Shown here one piece after another: positions 1-8,119 of a DNA stretch of 64,000 nt. Position 1 is the first letter of the stretch; the number at the start of each line of letters is the position of its first letter. The position numbers and the translations under genes are program-made. Source of the DNA: an uncultured Fretibacterium sp. (GTDB lineage Bacteria > Synergistota > Synergistia > Synergistales > Aminobacteriaceae); contig CALEPX010000003.1 in the NCBI GenBank assembly GCA_937911045.1, positions 1 to 64,000 of the forward strand. The letters are read 5' to 3'. The notes beneath the pieces were generated by a model. It was not told the DNA's origin. It saw only the letters and a list, made by a program, of their open reading frames with translations, and did not search any database.

Positions 1-2
1 AG

Positions 3-62
3 AAAAAATTGCGTTACGAGTACTTGCGCTCCGAACTTGAAAAATTCTGCAGGAACATCTAG
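3..62 (+). CDS. 3' end of an unidentified gene (partial)
   Basis: The third frame is open from the window edge and encodes KKLRYEYLRSELEKFCRNI before a TAG at 60-62. The charged, helix-like composition and the position just before a gene with a good ribosome-binding site suggest a genuine C-terminus, but 19 residues are too few to name a family. The other two plus frames are less protein-like here. The stop lies 34 bases before the next start, so the two genes could be co-transcribed. Confidence 0.45.
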   Translation, partial: KKLRYEYLRSELEKFCRNI

Positions 63-96
63 CATATCTAAAAAACATAAGGAGTTTTGGAAAATC

Positions 97-336
97 ATGG
101 ATATTAATTTTTATTTAGGCGAACTTGTAGACAAATTAGGAACACCAGTCGGGATTGCACTGATTTTAATTGTAGTTGGTTTAGTATTATTGATATTATT
201 ATGGAAAGACACCAATCCTGAGAGAACACAAAAATTCGCGTTCTTGGGAATCTATGCGGTTTTATGTATTTTTGCGGGATTTAGCGTTTTGATTCACCAT
301 CGTTCGCATGTCTTACCTAAATGGCAAGTGGCGTAA
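97..336 (+). CDS. Small two-helix membrane protein, unknown function
   Basis: A 79-residue protein starting MDINFYLGEL. The frame is open further upstream (to 37), but ATG 97 is preferred because AAGGAG lies at 79-84, twelve bases before it. There are two hydrophobic segments, about residues 19-37 (GIALILIVVGLVLLILLW) and 48-66 (FAFLGIYAVLCIFAGFSVL), joined by a charged loop (KDTNPERTQK), and a short basic tail with HHRSH. This fits a small inner-membrane protein with both ends on the same side. I do not recognise a family. It is followed at once by the structured segment at 337-549, so that RNA could be its 3' untranslated region. Confidence 0.6.
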   Translation: MDINFYLGELVDKLGTPVGIALILIVVGLVLLILLWKDTNPERTQKFAFLGIYAVLCIFAGFSVLIHHRSHVLPKWQVA

Positions 337-549
337 CGATCAACCTGATAGAACAAGCTTCTATTACGTTTGCGAGTGGGATTTCTAGCGCAAAACACAA
401 GAAGCGTAAATCTCGGAAGACGACAGTGAAGAAGCTCTTGCGAGGAGTTGTAAAATTCTTCACTGTCCTGTCTTGATCGATGAGTTTCCTCCTTACAGCG
501 ATTTTACTGTGGGAGAAGCTTTTCGGGTAAACCGAGAATAATTTTTTTT
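337..549 (+). ncRNA. Candidate structured RNA or structured 3' UTR
   Basis: Directly after the stop codon at 336 the sequence folds into nested perfect stems: CGATCAA 337-343 with TTGATCG 473-479 closes a region holding three hairpins, at 348-364 (ATAGAA/TTCTAT), about 364-409 (TTTGCG 369-374 with CGCAAA 389-394, plus TTACG/CGTAA) and 422-467 (12 perfect pairs, GACAGTGAAGAA/TTCTTCACTGTC). A further hairpin lies at 489-515 and a terminator at 520-549. No coding frame is convincing here. The layout, a closed junction with three arms and its own terminator, suggests a trans-acting RNA or a strongly folded 3' UTR. I do not recognise it as 6S, tmRNA, SRP or RNase P RNA. Confidence 0.4.
520..549 (+). 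terminator. Intrinsic terminator
   Basis: TTTTCGG (520-526) pairs with CCGAGAA (532-538) around the loop GTAAA, with one G-U pair, and is followed by eight T (542-549). It ends plus-strand transcription from the small membrane protein and structured RNA before the convergent ABC operon. Confidence 0.6.
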
Positions 550-603
550 ATTCATATAGGGATGACTCCCCTCACTGTTATCCCTATTCTAACACAAACG
601 CTA

Positions 604-1710
604 TTATTTCTCCAAATCGTCCTCGAGAACTTTCGTCAAAATCGGATCAAACGTCAACGAAACTTTCTCGCCCTCGTTGTAAACGTGTTTCACATCGGGA
701 TTATCAATCTGAACGAGAACATTTCCAAGCTCAGTGTGTACCCAAGTCTCAACGCTGTTCCCAAGATAAATATTCGCCGTAACGATTCCGTCTTCAACGC
801 CTGTCCCGGGTTCTCCGAGTGAAAGCGATTCAGGTCGAGCCATAACTAACGCACGATCACGAATTTTCAGATTCTTAGACCATCGCGGTGCTGCAAAATG
901 TTTGCCTTTTATCTCAACGTTGCAGGCCTGATCCGAAATTTCCTTCACTTCACACGGGAAAAACGCTACTTTGCCAACAAATCCAGCTACAAACGTATTC
1001 ACAGGATCTCGATATATTTCACTCGGAGTTCCCATCTGAATAATATTCCCCAGCTTCATAACGATTATTCGGTCAGACAAACTCATAGCTTCAACTCGAT
1101 CATGCGTAACGTACATAGCCGTAATCCCAAGATTTTTCTGCAAACGGCGAATTTCTACACGCATCTGTTCACGCAACAACGCATCAAGATTACTCAACGG
1201 TTCATCAAGCAATAACACTGACGGCTCAACTATCAACGACCTCGCCAACGCAACACGCTGCTGCTGACCTCCCGACAATCTCGACGGCGGACGCTTTGCC
1301 ATCGCTCCAAGCCCGACCATATCCAGAAATTTTTTCACTTTCTCATCAATCAGATTTACCGGAACTTTTCGCAACTTCAATCCATAGGCTACGTTGTCAA
1401 AAACGTTCATGTGCGGAAATAATCCGTAACTCTGGAATACCATCGCTGTATCTCGCTTATTCGGCGGCGTGTTCGTAACGTCCGTGTCTCCGATCATGAT
1501 TCGTCCGGACGTAGGCTGCTCAAATCCTGACAACATTCTCAACACCGTAGTCTTGCCACAGCCCGAAGGTCCAAGCAACGTTACTAATTCACCCGGTTCG
1601 ATATTAAACGAAACTCCCGCAACTGCCGCAACATCCTGACCTGATTGCGGATCTTTGAATATTTTCTTGATATTATCAAACGTCACTGATTTTGAATTAG
1701 AATTAGCCAA
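604..1710 (-). CDS. ABC transporter ATPase (ferric iron/polyamine-type)
   Basis: A 368-residue cytoplasmic ATPase of the PotA/FbpC class that powers the importer encoded just upstream. Visible motifs are Walker A GPSGCGKTT (about residues 48-56), Q-loop in VFQSYGLFPH, signature LSGGQQQRVALARS, Walker B LLLDEPLSNLDA and switch His in YVTHDRVEA. The last ~120 residues look like a TOBE-type regulatory domain. Length is normal for the class. It is the last gene of the minus-strand operon, 14 bases after the permease. Homology does not settle the substrate; Fe3+ is the usual assignment for this gene order, while organophosphonate or polyamine uptake is possible. Confidence 0.9.
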   Translation of the reverse strand: MANSNSKSVTFDNIKKIFKDPQSGQDVAAVAGVSFNIEPGELVTLLGPSGCGKTTVLRMLSGFEQPTSGRIMIGDTDVTNTPPNKRDTAMVFQSYGLFPHMNVFDNVAYGLKLRKVPVNLIDEKVKKFLDMVGLGAMAKRPPSRLSGGQQQRVALARSLIVEPSVLLLDEPLSNLDALLREQMRVEIRRLQKNLGITAMYVTHDRVEAMSLSDRIIVMKLGNIIQMGTPSEIYRDPVNTFVAGFVGKVAFFPCEVKEISDQACNVEIKGKHFAAPRWSKNLKIRDRALVMARPESLSLGEPGTGVEDGIVTANIYLGNSVETWVHTELGNVLVQIDNPDVKHVYNEGEKVSLTFDPILTKVLEDDLEK

Positions 1711-1724
1711 TATATTTCACCTCG

Positions 1725-3923
1725 TTAATTTACACTTTTCATCAAGTTAGCATTCTCTCGCACTAACAGTCTCATCAAGCCAAACGCTCCAAACACGATT
1801 ATAATCAAAAGCGTCGATAATACACTCGCAAGTCCAAATCGCAAATTCTCCGAGAAATTATAGATCAAAACCGTCAAGTGATACCATTTAGCCGAGATCA
1901 AAAATATTACTGCACTAACAGCCGTCATTGACCGGACAAACGTATACGACAAACTCGAAAGAAACGCTGGTCTTACTAACGGCAACACTACCGTACGAAA
2001 TACAACAGCCTGATCTGCTCCCAAATCCGTAGCTGCTTCTTCAATCGCCGGATCTATCTGACGCAACGACGCTATTCCGCCTTCAATTCCGACCGGCAAT
2101 TCTCGTATAACATAATTTATAATAATTATCGCTGCTGTTCCTACAAGAATTATCGGCGCATGATTGAACGCTAATATATAACTAATTCCGATTAACGTCC
2201 CGGGTAATGCAAACGGTGTCATTAATAACATTTCGAGCAAACGTTTCCCGTGAAATTTCCGTCGGACGATTAACAACGCTGCTATCATTGCGATTAATCC
2301 GGCTATCGGTGTAGCTGCTGCCGCTAACGTAACCGTATCAAATAACGCATCTGTTGAACGTGTGATCGCTTCTGTTATATTCTCAAGGCTGAACGTGTAA
2401 TCAATGCCCCAGTTCTTCACAAAACACCCGGCAAATATCGTGCCGTATAACATGATCAGGAAAAATATTATCGCGAATATTATTCCAACAAGAATTTTTC
2501 GGACTCTCGGTGTAGTTAATTCTGTGATTCGTCCTGAGGGTTTGCCTGTTACTGTTACATACGAACGTTTAGCTACCCAAAATCTCTGCGCCAAAAATGC
2601 CGTCAATGTCGGGAGCAGCAATAATATCGACAACGCCGCGCCATGTCCAAGCCTGTTCATTCCCGTGACTTCAATATAACTCTCAAGAGACAGCACTCGC
2701 AAATCTCCGGCGAGCAATAACGGATTCGCAAAATCTGCCAGTGAAGTCGTGAATACTAACAGCCAGGAACTCAGCAATCCCGGAACTGCTAAAGGCAGCG
2801 TAACAGACCTGAACGTCTGGAATCTTCCGGCGGATAAATTCAGCGAGGCTTCTTCGTAAGTCGAATCTATCGCCTGCAAAACTCCGCTCAATGTCAAGAA
2901 CGCTATCGGAAACATTCCCATCGTCTGAACCAGAACTAATCCGGGCAAACCGTAAATCGAGAAATCAAGTCCAATCACTCGCAGCCATCGCGTAATCAGT
3001 CCGTTATTTCCAAACAGCAATATTATCGAAAGCGTCAAAGAAAACGGCGGCGAAATTACCGGCAAAACTCCCATCGTTGAGATTAATTTTTTACACGGCG
3101 CATTCGTTCGGGCAACTACAAACGCAAACAGGAATCCTACAAGCGTCGAGAATGTCGCAGTCCAGCAGCCAAGCTTCAAACTTCCCCATAACGCGGACAT
3201 GTAGCCGTCAGATTGCAAAATCGTCTTCCAAATACCGAGCGAAAATTTCCCGTTCTCAAGAAACGATAATCTCACAGCTTCAAACAACGGATACGCTACG
3301 AAAATTATTGTCATCAGGAACAAGCCAGACAACGCAAATCCAACAATCGGATCACGACTAAGCATCATCTGCCAAATCACAACCGAGAATAACACAAACG
3401 CCGCTATGAATAACGTGTTCATCATGTTCATGAAGCCGCGTTCGCCATCCGTGCTGAATGCAAAAATTAACGCGCCGTCTATATCCTGAGTTTTCAAGTT
3501 CACAGCCGGTGCGAAAAATAACGCCTGATCTTCTTTCGTGCCGACTGTCCAATTTCGCGCACTCCTGTAAATTTCTTCGTATGATGCGCTGTCGAAGCCC
3601 TTCACAAATTCCGGCTCTTTGAACGAACTCTTGATTAACGCGGCAAGTTCAGAATTTCCGATCGGGTTCAGATTCTCGTCTTCCAAGTCTTGATTCTTCA
3701 GGAAAGCAATCTCGTAATCGTTCGCATCTTCCGCCAAACGCTTCAGCCAGTCATCAACGTCAGCTTCTTCGGAAGGAAAGCCATCCGCAATCGTCTCGAC
3801 AGTTCTGCGTTGTGAAAAGCGTGACTGCTTCAGAAATTCGTCGCGTACACTCGTGTATATCCAAAATCCAACAAGCACTACGAACAACATCATCAGCGAA
3901 AAGTGAATAATCCGTTTTTTCAA
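1725..3923 (-). CDS. Fused double ABC permease with extracytoplasmic N-terminal domain
   Basis: The inner-membrane permease of the adjacent importer, 732 residues, with two MetI-like permease halves in one chain (FbpB architecture). The EAA loops are visible as EEASLNLSAGRFQTFRSVTLP in the first half and EEAATDLGADQAVVFRTVVLP in the second. I chose the TTG at 3923 (LKKRIIHFSL) because AGGAGG lies at 3931-3936; the longer ATG frame would read through repeats. Unusually, a first helix (about residues 8-24) is followed by ~150 mostly charged residues before the next helix, so an extracytoplasmic domain precedes the transport core. A transcription-attenuating hairpin and a hexamer repeat separate it from the binding-protein gene upstream. 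Confidence 0.88.
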   Translation of the reverse strand: MKKRIIHFSLMMLFVVLVGFWIYTSVRDEFLKQSRFSQRRTVETIADGFPSEEADVDDWLKRLAEDANDYEIAFLKNQDLEDENLNPIGNSELAALIKSSFKEPEFVKGFDSASYEEIYRSARNWTVGTKEDQALFFAPAVNLKTQDIDGALIFAFSTDGERGFMNMMNTLFIAAFVLFSVVIWQMMLSRDPIVGFALSGLFLMTIIFVAYPLFEAVRLSFLENGKFSLGIWKTILQSDGYMSALWGSLKLGCWTATFSTLVGFLFAFVVARTNAPCKKLISTMGVLPVISPPFSLTLSIILLFGNNGLITRWLRVIGLDFSIYGLPGLVLVQTMGMFPIAFLTLSGVLQAIDSTYEEASLNLSAGRFQTFRSVTLPLAVPGLLSSWLLVFTTSLADFANPLLLAGDLRVLSLESYIEVTGMNRLGHGAALSILLLLPTLTAFLAQRFWVAKRSYVTVTGKPSGRITELTTPRVRKILVGIIFAIIFFLIMLYGTIFAGCFVKNWGIDYTFSLENITEAITRSTDALFDTVTLAAAATPIAGLIAMIAALLIVRRKFHGKRLLEMLLMTPFALPGTLIGISYILAFNHAPIILVGTAAIIIINYVIRELPVGIEGGIASLRQIDPAIEEAATDLGADQAVVFRTVVLPLVRPAFLSSLSYTFVRSMTAVSAVIFLISAKWYHLTVLIYNFSENLRFGLASVLSTLLIIIVFGAFGLMRLLVRENANLMKSVN

Positions 3924-3940
3924 ATCAATTCCTCCTGTAA

Positions 3941-3970
3941 TGAAAATGCAAATGCAAATGAAAATGAAAA
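3941..3970. repeat. Hexanucleotide-type simple repeat in the leader of the permease gene
   Basis: On the plus strand this stretch consists of AAAATG/CAAATG units in a row (about five copies). It lies between the post-binding-protein hairpin and the AGGAGG of the permease, so copy-number changes would alter the distance between those elements without changing the protein. Confidence 0.6.
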
Positions 3971-3997
3971 ATCCCCCCTGATTTCTCACAAGGGGGA
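3967..3997 (-). terminator. Attenuating terminator between binding protein and permease genes
   Basis: In the minus-strand transcript CCCCCT (from 3991-3996) pairs with AGGGGGG (from 3973-3979) and is followed by a short T run (3967-3971). A partial terminator after a binding-protein gene is the usual way to make more binding protein than membrane components. Confidence 0.55.
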
Positions 3998-4013
3998 ACG
4001 TTTCTCGTGAAGT

Positions 4014-5015
4014 TTATTTCTCCGGAGCTGTTGAAATTTCTTTGTTCCAGCGTTCGAGCAGGCGTTCTTTGTTAGCTGCGTCCCACTGATCGTCCTGATT
4101 AACGAGATTCATGTCTGCAAGTGAGAAACCTGTGTCTGTCGGTGTGGCTAAATCTGATAACGGAATAACGTACCAGCGAGCGATTATATCCATAGCCTTT
4201 TGACCCAGCACCCAATCGTATAATTTCTTCGCGTTGACAGGTTGAGGAGCACCTTTCAAAATCGACATCGACGCAGTTTCAAATCCTGTGCCATCTTCGG
4301 GAATTACGATCTGGATCTTCGCGCCTTCACGCTGCAATTTGATCTGATCGTGCAAGTAGCCAATCGCAATCGGAATCTCGCCAAGTGCGCAACTTTTTCC
4401 CGGAGCTGAGCCTGAACGTGTGAATTGCTCGACGGAATTTGACAGCTTCTTGAAATATGCAAATGCCGCGTCTTCGTTTCCATCGTTGATTCGAATTACA
4501 GTCGTGATCATGTTATAAGCAGTTCCGGACGTACTCGGGTGAGCAACTCTGACTTTCTTAGCGTATTCCGGCTTGATCATGTCCGCCCAGCTTTTCGGCA
4601 TTTCAAGACCCAATTCTTTCGCGCGCTCGGTATTCATGCAAAACGCGATTGGTCCAACGTACAAACCCGTCCAATAATTTTCGGGATCACGGTATCTTGA
4701 CGGAATACTCTTCGCAACTCTCGAACGATACGGCGTTGATAATCCGCGCAATTTCGCCTCGATATGCTGAGTGCCAACTCCTCCGACCCAAATTGATGCC
4801 TGAGGATTTGCCCGTTCAGCTTCAAGACGAGCGATCGCTTCACCGCCGGAAAGTCTGACCCATTCGACTTTGATTCCGGTTTCTTCTTCGAACGCATCGA
4901 ACAGAGCTTTGGCTAACGGTTCTTCCATTGTCGTATAAGCGTTGACCGTTTCAGCAGCCGACGCAACACACGCAAAAACTAATACAAGTGCTACAGCAAA
5001 AAACAATTTCTTCAT
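4014..5015 (-). CDS. ABC transporter periplasmic binding protein, ferric-type (family 1)
   Basis: A 333-residue exported protein with a signal peptide (MKKLFFAVALVLVFACVASA, cleavage near residue 20). The mature part begins ETVNAYTTMEE and has the FbpA/AfuA-type two-lobe pattern (ALFDAFEEETGIKVEW, then ANPQASIWVGG). The start has AGGAGG ten bases upstream. It is expected to capture the ligand in the periplasm and deliver it to the fused permease. The paired tyrosines typical of many ferric-binding proteins are not evident near the C-terminus, so the ligand could be chelated iron or another anion. No terminator is visible between it and the peptidase gene upstream, so it may be co-transcribed with that gene. 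Confidence 0.85.
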   Translation of the reverse strand: MKKLFFAVALVLVFACVASAAETVNAYTTMEEPLAKALFDAFEEETGIKVEWVRLSGGEAIARLEAERANPQASIWVGGVGTQHIEAKLRGLSTPYRSRVAKSIPSRYRDPENYWTGLYVGPIAFCMNTERAKELGLEMPKSWADMIKPEYAKKVRVAHPSTSGTAYNMITTVIRINDGNEDAAFAYFKKLSNSVEQFTRSGSAPGKSCALGEIPIAIGYLHDQIKLQREGAKIQIVIPEDGTGFETASMSILKGAPQPVNAKKLYDWVLGQKAMDIIARWYVIPLSDLATPTDTGFSLADMNLVNQDDQWDAANKERLLERWNKEISTAPEK

Positions 5016-5075
5016 GAATGCTACCTCCTAGCGAAATTTTTCAAACGAGAATATTTTACGCAGAAATTCACGCTT

Positions 5076-7115
5076 TTACCATACTGCAACACGCTGATTT
5101 TGTTCCAGATACATTTTGTCGCCGCTGATCAATCCGTAGCAATTCTGAAACTCGTCGTACTGTTGAATAATCGCGTTCACTCGAATATACGGCATCGCAT
5201 GAACGTCGATTTTCAGGAGCATGTCGTGTCGTTCGGGTGTGAGAATTTCCTTCCAGAGTTTCGCGTATGACCTGAAGAATTTGTCGTAATCGAAATTTTC
5301 GTGCTTCTTCGCAAGTCCGAGCATTGCTTTGATCCCTGCCATGTCAGCAATCGTTTCGGTCTGAACGAGTGAGCCGTTGTAATTTGAGCCGTCGTTTAAC
5401 TTGATTGAGCTGAGATAATTTATAAGCTTGTCCGCTCTGTCTTTGAAAATCTTGTAGTCCTGTTCCGTCCACCAGTTCGCGATATTTCCGTTCTTGTCGA
5501 ATTGTGCGCCGTTTGTGTCGAACGCGTGGGAAATTTCGTGCCCGATTACCATGCCGATTCCGCCGAGTTTCTCTTCGTAGGACATATCCGGTCTGTAGAA
5601 ATCGCCGCTTAAAATTCCAGCTATGATTTTTATCTCGTTGTGGCTTGGTGAGTAATACGCGTTCACGACAGCAACATCGCCGACCCATTTTTCACGATCG
5701 ATTTTCGTGTTGAGTTTGTCGTAGTAATTTATCTTGAGCGAATATTTGCGCAGTTTTTCGAGAGCGGATAATAACGTTTCGCCGTCGGATTTAGATTTGA
5801 TGTCGAGACCGGAATAATCGTCCCATTTGTCCGGATACGCAGCTCTTGGTGTGAGATTTTCCAGTTTCTCGATTGCCTTCTCGCGAGTTTCAGTACTGAG
5901 CCAATCTTCATCACGCAACATAGTTTCATAGAACGCGATAGTTTCACGGATCAAGTTTTCGATCTCGGATTTAGTTTCGGCTGAGACGTATTTAGCGACG
6001 TATAATTTCGAGACAGATACGCCTAATCTAGCGTGTACAAAATCCGTAGCAATTTCGTTATCCGGTCTGTTATTCGTAATACCCATGCGTTCGTTGGAAA
6101 TTTTCTGGAGTTCGCGATATGAAGCTTCGTCGATCAAACCCATGTAACGTGACGCGATATTCCGGATTAAATACGCCTTGATATTTTCGAGCTGTGATTC
6201 GCCGTAGATTTCGTTCAGACCTGCGAGCCATTTTTTCTCCCCGAGATTCATTCTGTCCGAGAAAACTTTCTGAGCTTGCATGATTTCTACCATTGGGAAA
6301 ACCGGAGATAATTCTCGCAAGTCATCAAACGTAACCGGATTTGTGTACATAATCTGGATCGCATCGGGAGATTCTTTCTCTTCAAGCGTCATCATGAATC
6401 TGGAAATTTCCGTCTCGAATGCAAAAGCCCGTTCGATAATTTTCTGCGCGTCCGATTGCGAGTAGCCCAATTTTTGCAGCATGTAATTTGCCACGGAATC
6501 GCTCATTTTCTTAGTACGTTTGCCGTTCTCGGTCATGTTTCTGTATTCTGCGCTGTCACCGAGTGAAAGACCCGTTGCGGTAATCTCGATATTGTAATAT
6601 CTAGAATCTTCGTTATCGATTCCGAGAACAAAATTCGCCAAATCCGAGCCGTATAACATGCACTCTTCGCTCTTGAAATACTGATTCAGATCCTGCATTG
6701 AGTGAATGTTTTCGACTGGTGAAATATGCTTTCTGATTGCGCCAATATCCGTTGAATTTCGCGCGTCCCAATCGAGCCAAAGTTTGTACAAGTTCCGAAC
6801 TAATTCTGCGTCATGACCATGCAAAGTTTCGTCCGTCATGAGTGATCTTAGATTCGCATCGAGTGTATCTTGCAATTCTCTGAAGCCGCTGTTCGAAGCG
6901 TAACCGGGTTTGAGTTTCGCATTCAGAAGCCAATCGCGATTAACGTGTGTGTAAAAATCGTCTTTGAGTGACGGATTGTAATCTGAATTTCTGAGTGAAT
7001 CCCGAACGTTTGAATCCAGCCACGGAGAGAACAAATTCTCAGCAAAAGCCGCCGTGTTATAAAACGCGATAATCGTGAAAACGCATGAAGCCGTTAAAAG
7101 AAACTTTCTTAACAT
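5076..7115 (-). CDS. pepO: M13-family (neprilysin/PepO-like) zinc endopeptidase
   Basis: A 679-residue protein with an N-terminal signal-like segment (MLRKFLLTASCVFTIIAFYNTAAFAEN), so exported or membrane-anchored. The C-terminal catalytic domain carries the zinc motif HEISH in VIGHEISHAFDTNG, the third ligand in ETIADMAG, and the substrate-binding NAYY of VVNAYYSPS. Length and domain order match bacterial M13 peptidases, which cleave short peptides. It starts at ATG 7115 behind AGGAGG. The C-terminus ends RVAVW, close to the usual CxVW ending but without the cysteine. It is divergently transcribed from the CitG-like gene and leads into the ABC operon. Supplying the importer with peptides is possible but unproven. 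Confidence 0.93.
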   Translation of the reverse strand: MLRKFLLTASCVFTIIAFYNTAAFAENLFSPWLDSNVRDSLRNSDYNPSLKDDFYTHVNRDWLLNAKLKPGYASNSGFRELQDTLDANLRSLMTDETLHGHDAELVRNLYKLWLDWDARNSTDIGAIRKHISPVENIHSMQDLNQYFKSEECMLYGSDLANFVLGIDNEDSRYYNIEITATGLSLGDSAEYRNMTENGKRTKKMSDSVANYMLQKLGYSQSDAQKIIERAFAFETEISRFMMTLEEKESPDAIQIMYTNPVTFDDLRELSPVFPMVEIMQAQKVFSDRMNLGEKKWLAGLNEIYGESQLENIKAYLIRNIASRYMGLIDEASYRELQKISNERMGITNNRPDNEIATDFVHARLGVSVSKLYVAKYVSAETKSEIENLIRETIAFYETMLRDEDWLSTETREKAIEKLENLTPRAAYPDKWDDYSGLDIKSKSDGETLLSALEKLRKYSLKINYYDKLNTKIDREKWVGDVAVVNAYYSPSHNEIKIIAGILSGDFYRPDMSYEEKLGGIGMVIGHEISHAFDTNGAQFDKNGNIANWWTEQDYKIFKDRADKLINYLSSIKLNDGSNYNGSLVQTETIADMAGIKAMLGLAKKHENFDYDKFFRSYAKLWKEILTPERHDMLLKIDVHAMPYIRVNAIIQQYDEFQNCYGLISGDKMYLEQNQRVAVW

Positions 7116-7200
7116 GAAATCCTCCTGTTAATAATATTTGCGATAATGCTATCATAAATCCGAAATTCTTAGAAATTTTTTGGGGAGGGAAATTTACGCT

Positions 7201-8100
7201 TTGAACGAAATATATATTTTCAACATAGCGAAATTAGCAGTGAAATCTATCCTAAACGTCGCGGCAGTTTATCCGAAACCGGGACTTACCACACCGATTA
7301 ATTCGTCGGCATTGAATGACATAGATTATCCGTGTTTGCTTGATGGTACGATGTCGTTGTTTCAGTGTTTCGTGAATTGCGCGTCAATCGGAGCAGAAAC
7401 AGAGAAGCTCAAACCCGAAGAAACTTTCACACTATTGAAAGCTCCGTACGAAATCGGCAAACAAGACGTTATGCGGGCAACTCGCGGAAAATTATCGCTG
7501 AAGGGTCACGTGTTTCTGATGGGAATATTATGTGCGGCGGCCGGACGATTGATAATTCAGAAACGCAATTTGACGGCGAGTGCGTTGGCATTGACGGCGT
7601 CGAGTTATGCGCGAGGGATTGTGTCGCGTGAATTATGGGAACTTGACGAGAACGCTAAAATCGATGTCTTGACGGCAGGGCAGAAGGCGTATGTTCTGTA
7701 CGGGATCGAAGGTTGTCGCGGAGAAGCTGAACACGGGATGCAAAATATTCTTGACGCAGCGAATTTCTTCAAGCAATTATCGTTCAACGAGAAAATTCTG
7801 ACTTTGCGCGAGAAATGCGTTCAAATGTTGCTAAAATCCATGAGTGAGATTCAGGATTCTTGCATTGCAGCATATAATGGGATCACGGAACTTTTGAAAA
7901 TCAAAGAGGAAGCTGGAAATTTGATCTCGATTGGCGGAGTTTTGTCGGATCAGGGCATTGACGAAATATTCAAGTTCGACAAAAACGTTCGTGCGCGAGG
8001 AATTTCACCGTTAGGCAGCGAGTTAGTCGTGACGTGCGGACTTTTCATAACGGAGCTTGAGCGGTTAAAATTAACACGTTCAGGAATGAGCGAAAATTAA
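7201..8100 (+). CDS. CitG/MdcB-like triphosphoribosyl-dephospho-CoA synthase family protein
   Basis: A 299-residue protein of the family that makes the prosthetic-group precursor of citrate or malonate lyase/decarboxylase from ATP and dephospho-CoA. Family signatures are YPKPGLTT near the N-terminus, LKGHVFLMGILCAAAG (usually HKGxxFxxGLL) and YGIEGCRGEAEHG. I use TTG 7201 as start, with GGGGAGG at 7182-7188; the longer frame would begin inside that ribosome-binding site. No citrate lyase or malonate decarboxylase genes are in the window, and the first His of the HKG motif is Leu here, so the substrate may differ. The next gene starts 20 bases after the stop. Confidence 0.75.
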   Translation: MNEIYIFNIAKLAVKSILNVAAVYPKPGLTTPINSSALNDIDYPCLLDGTMSLFQCFVNCASIGAETEKLKPEETFTLLKAPYEIGKQDVMRATRGKLSLKGHVFLMGILCAAAGRLIIQKRNLTASALALTASSYARGIVSRELWELDENAKIDVLTAGQKAYVLYGIEGCRGEAEHGMQNILDAANFFKQLSFNEKILTLREKCVQMLLKSMSEIQDSCIAAYNGITELLKIKEEAGNLISIGGVLSDQGIDEIFKFDKNVRARGISPLGSELVVTCGLFITELERLKLTRSGMSEN

Positions 8101-8119
8101 TTACTGGGAGGTTATCAGA

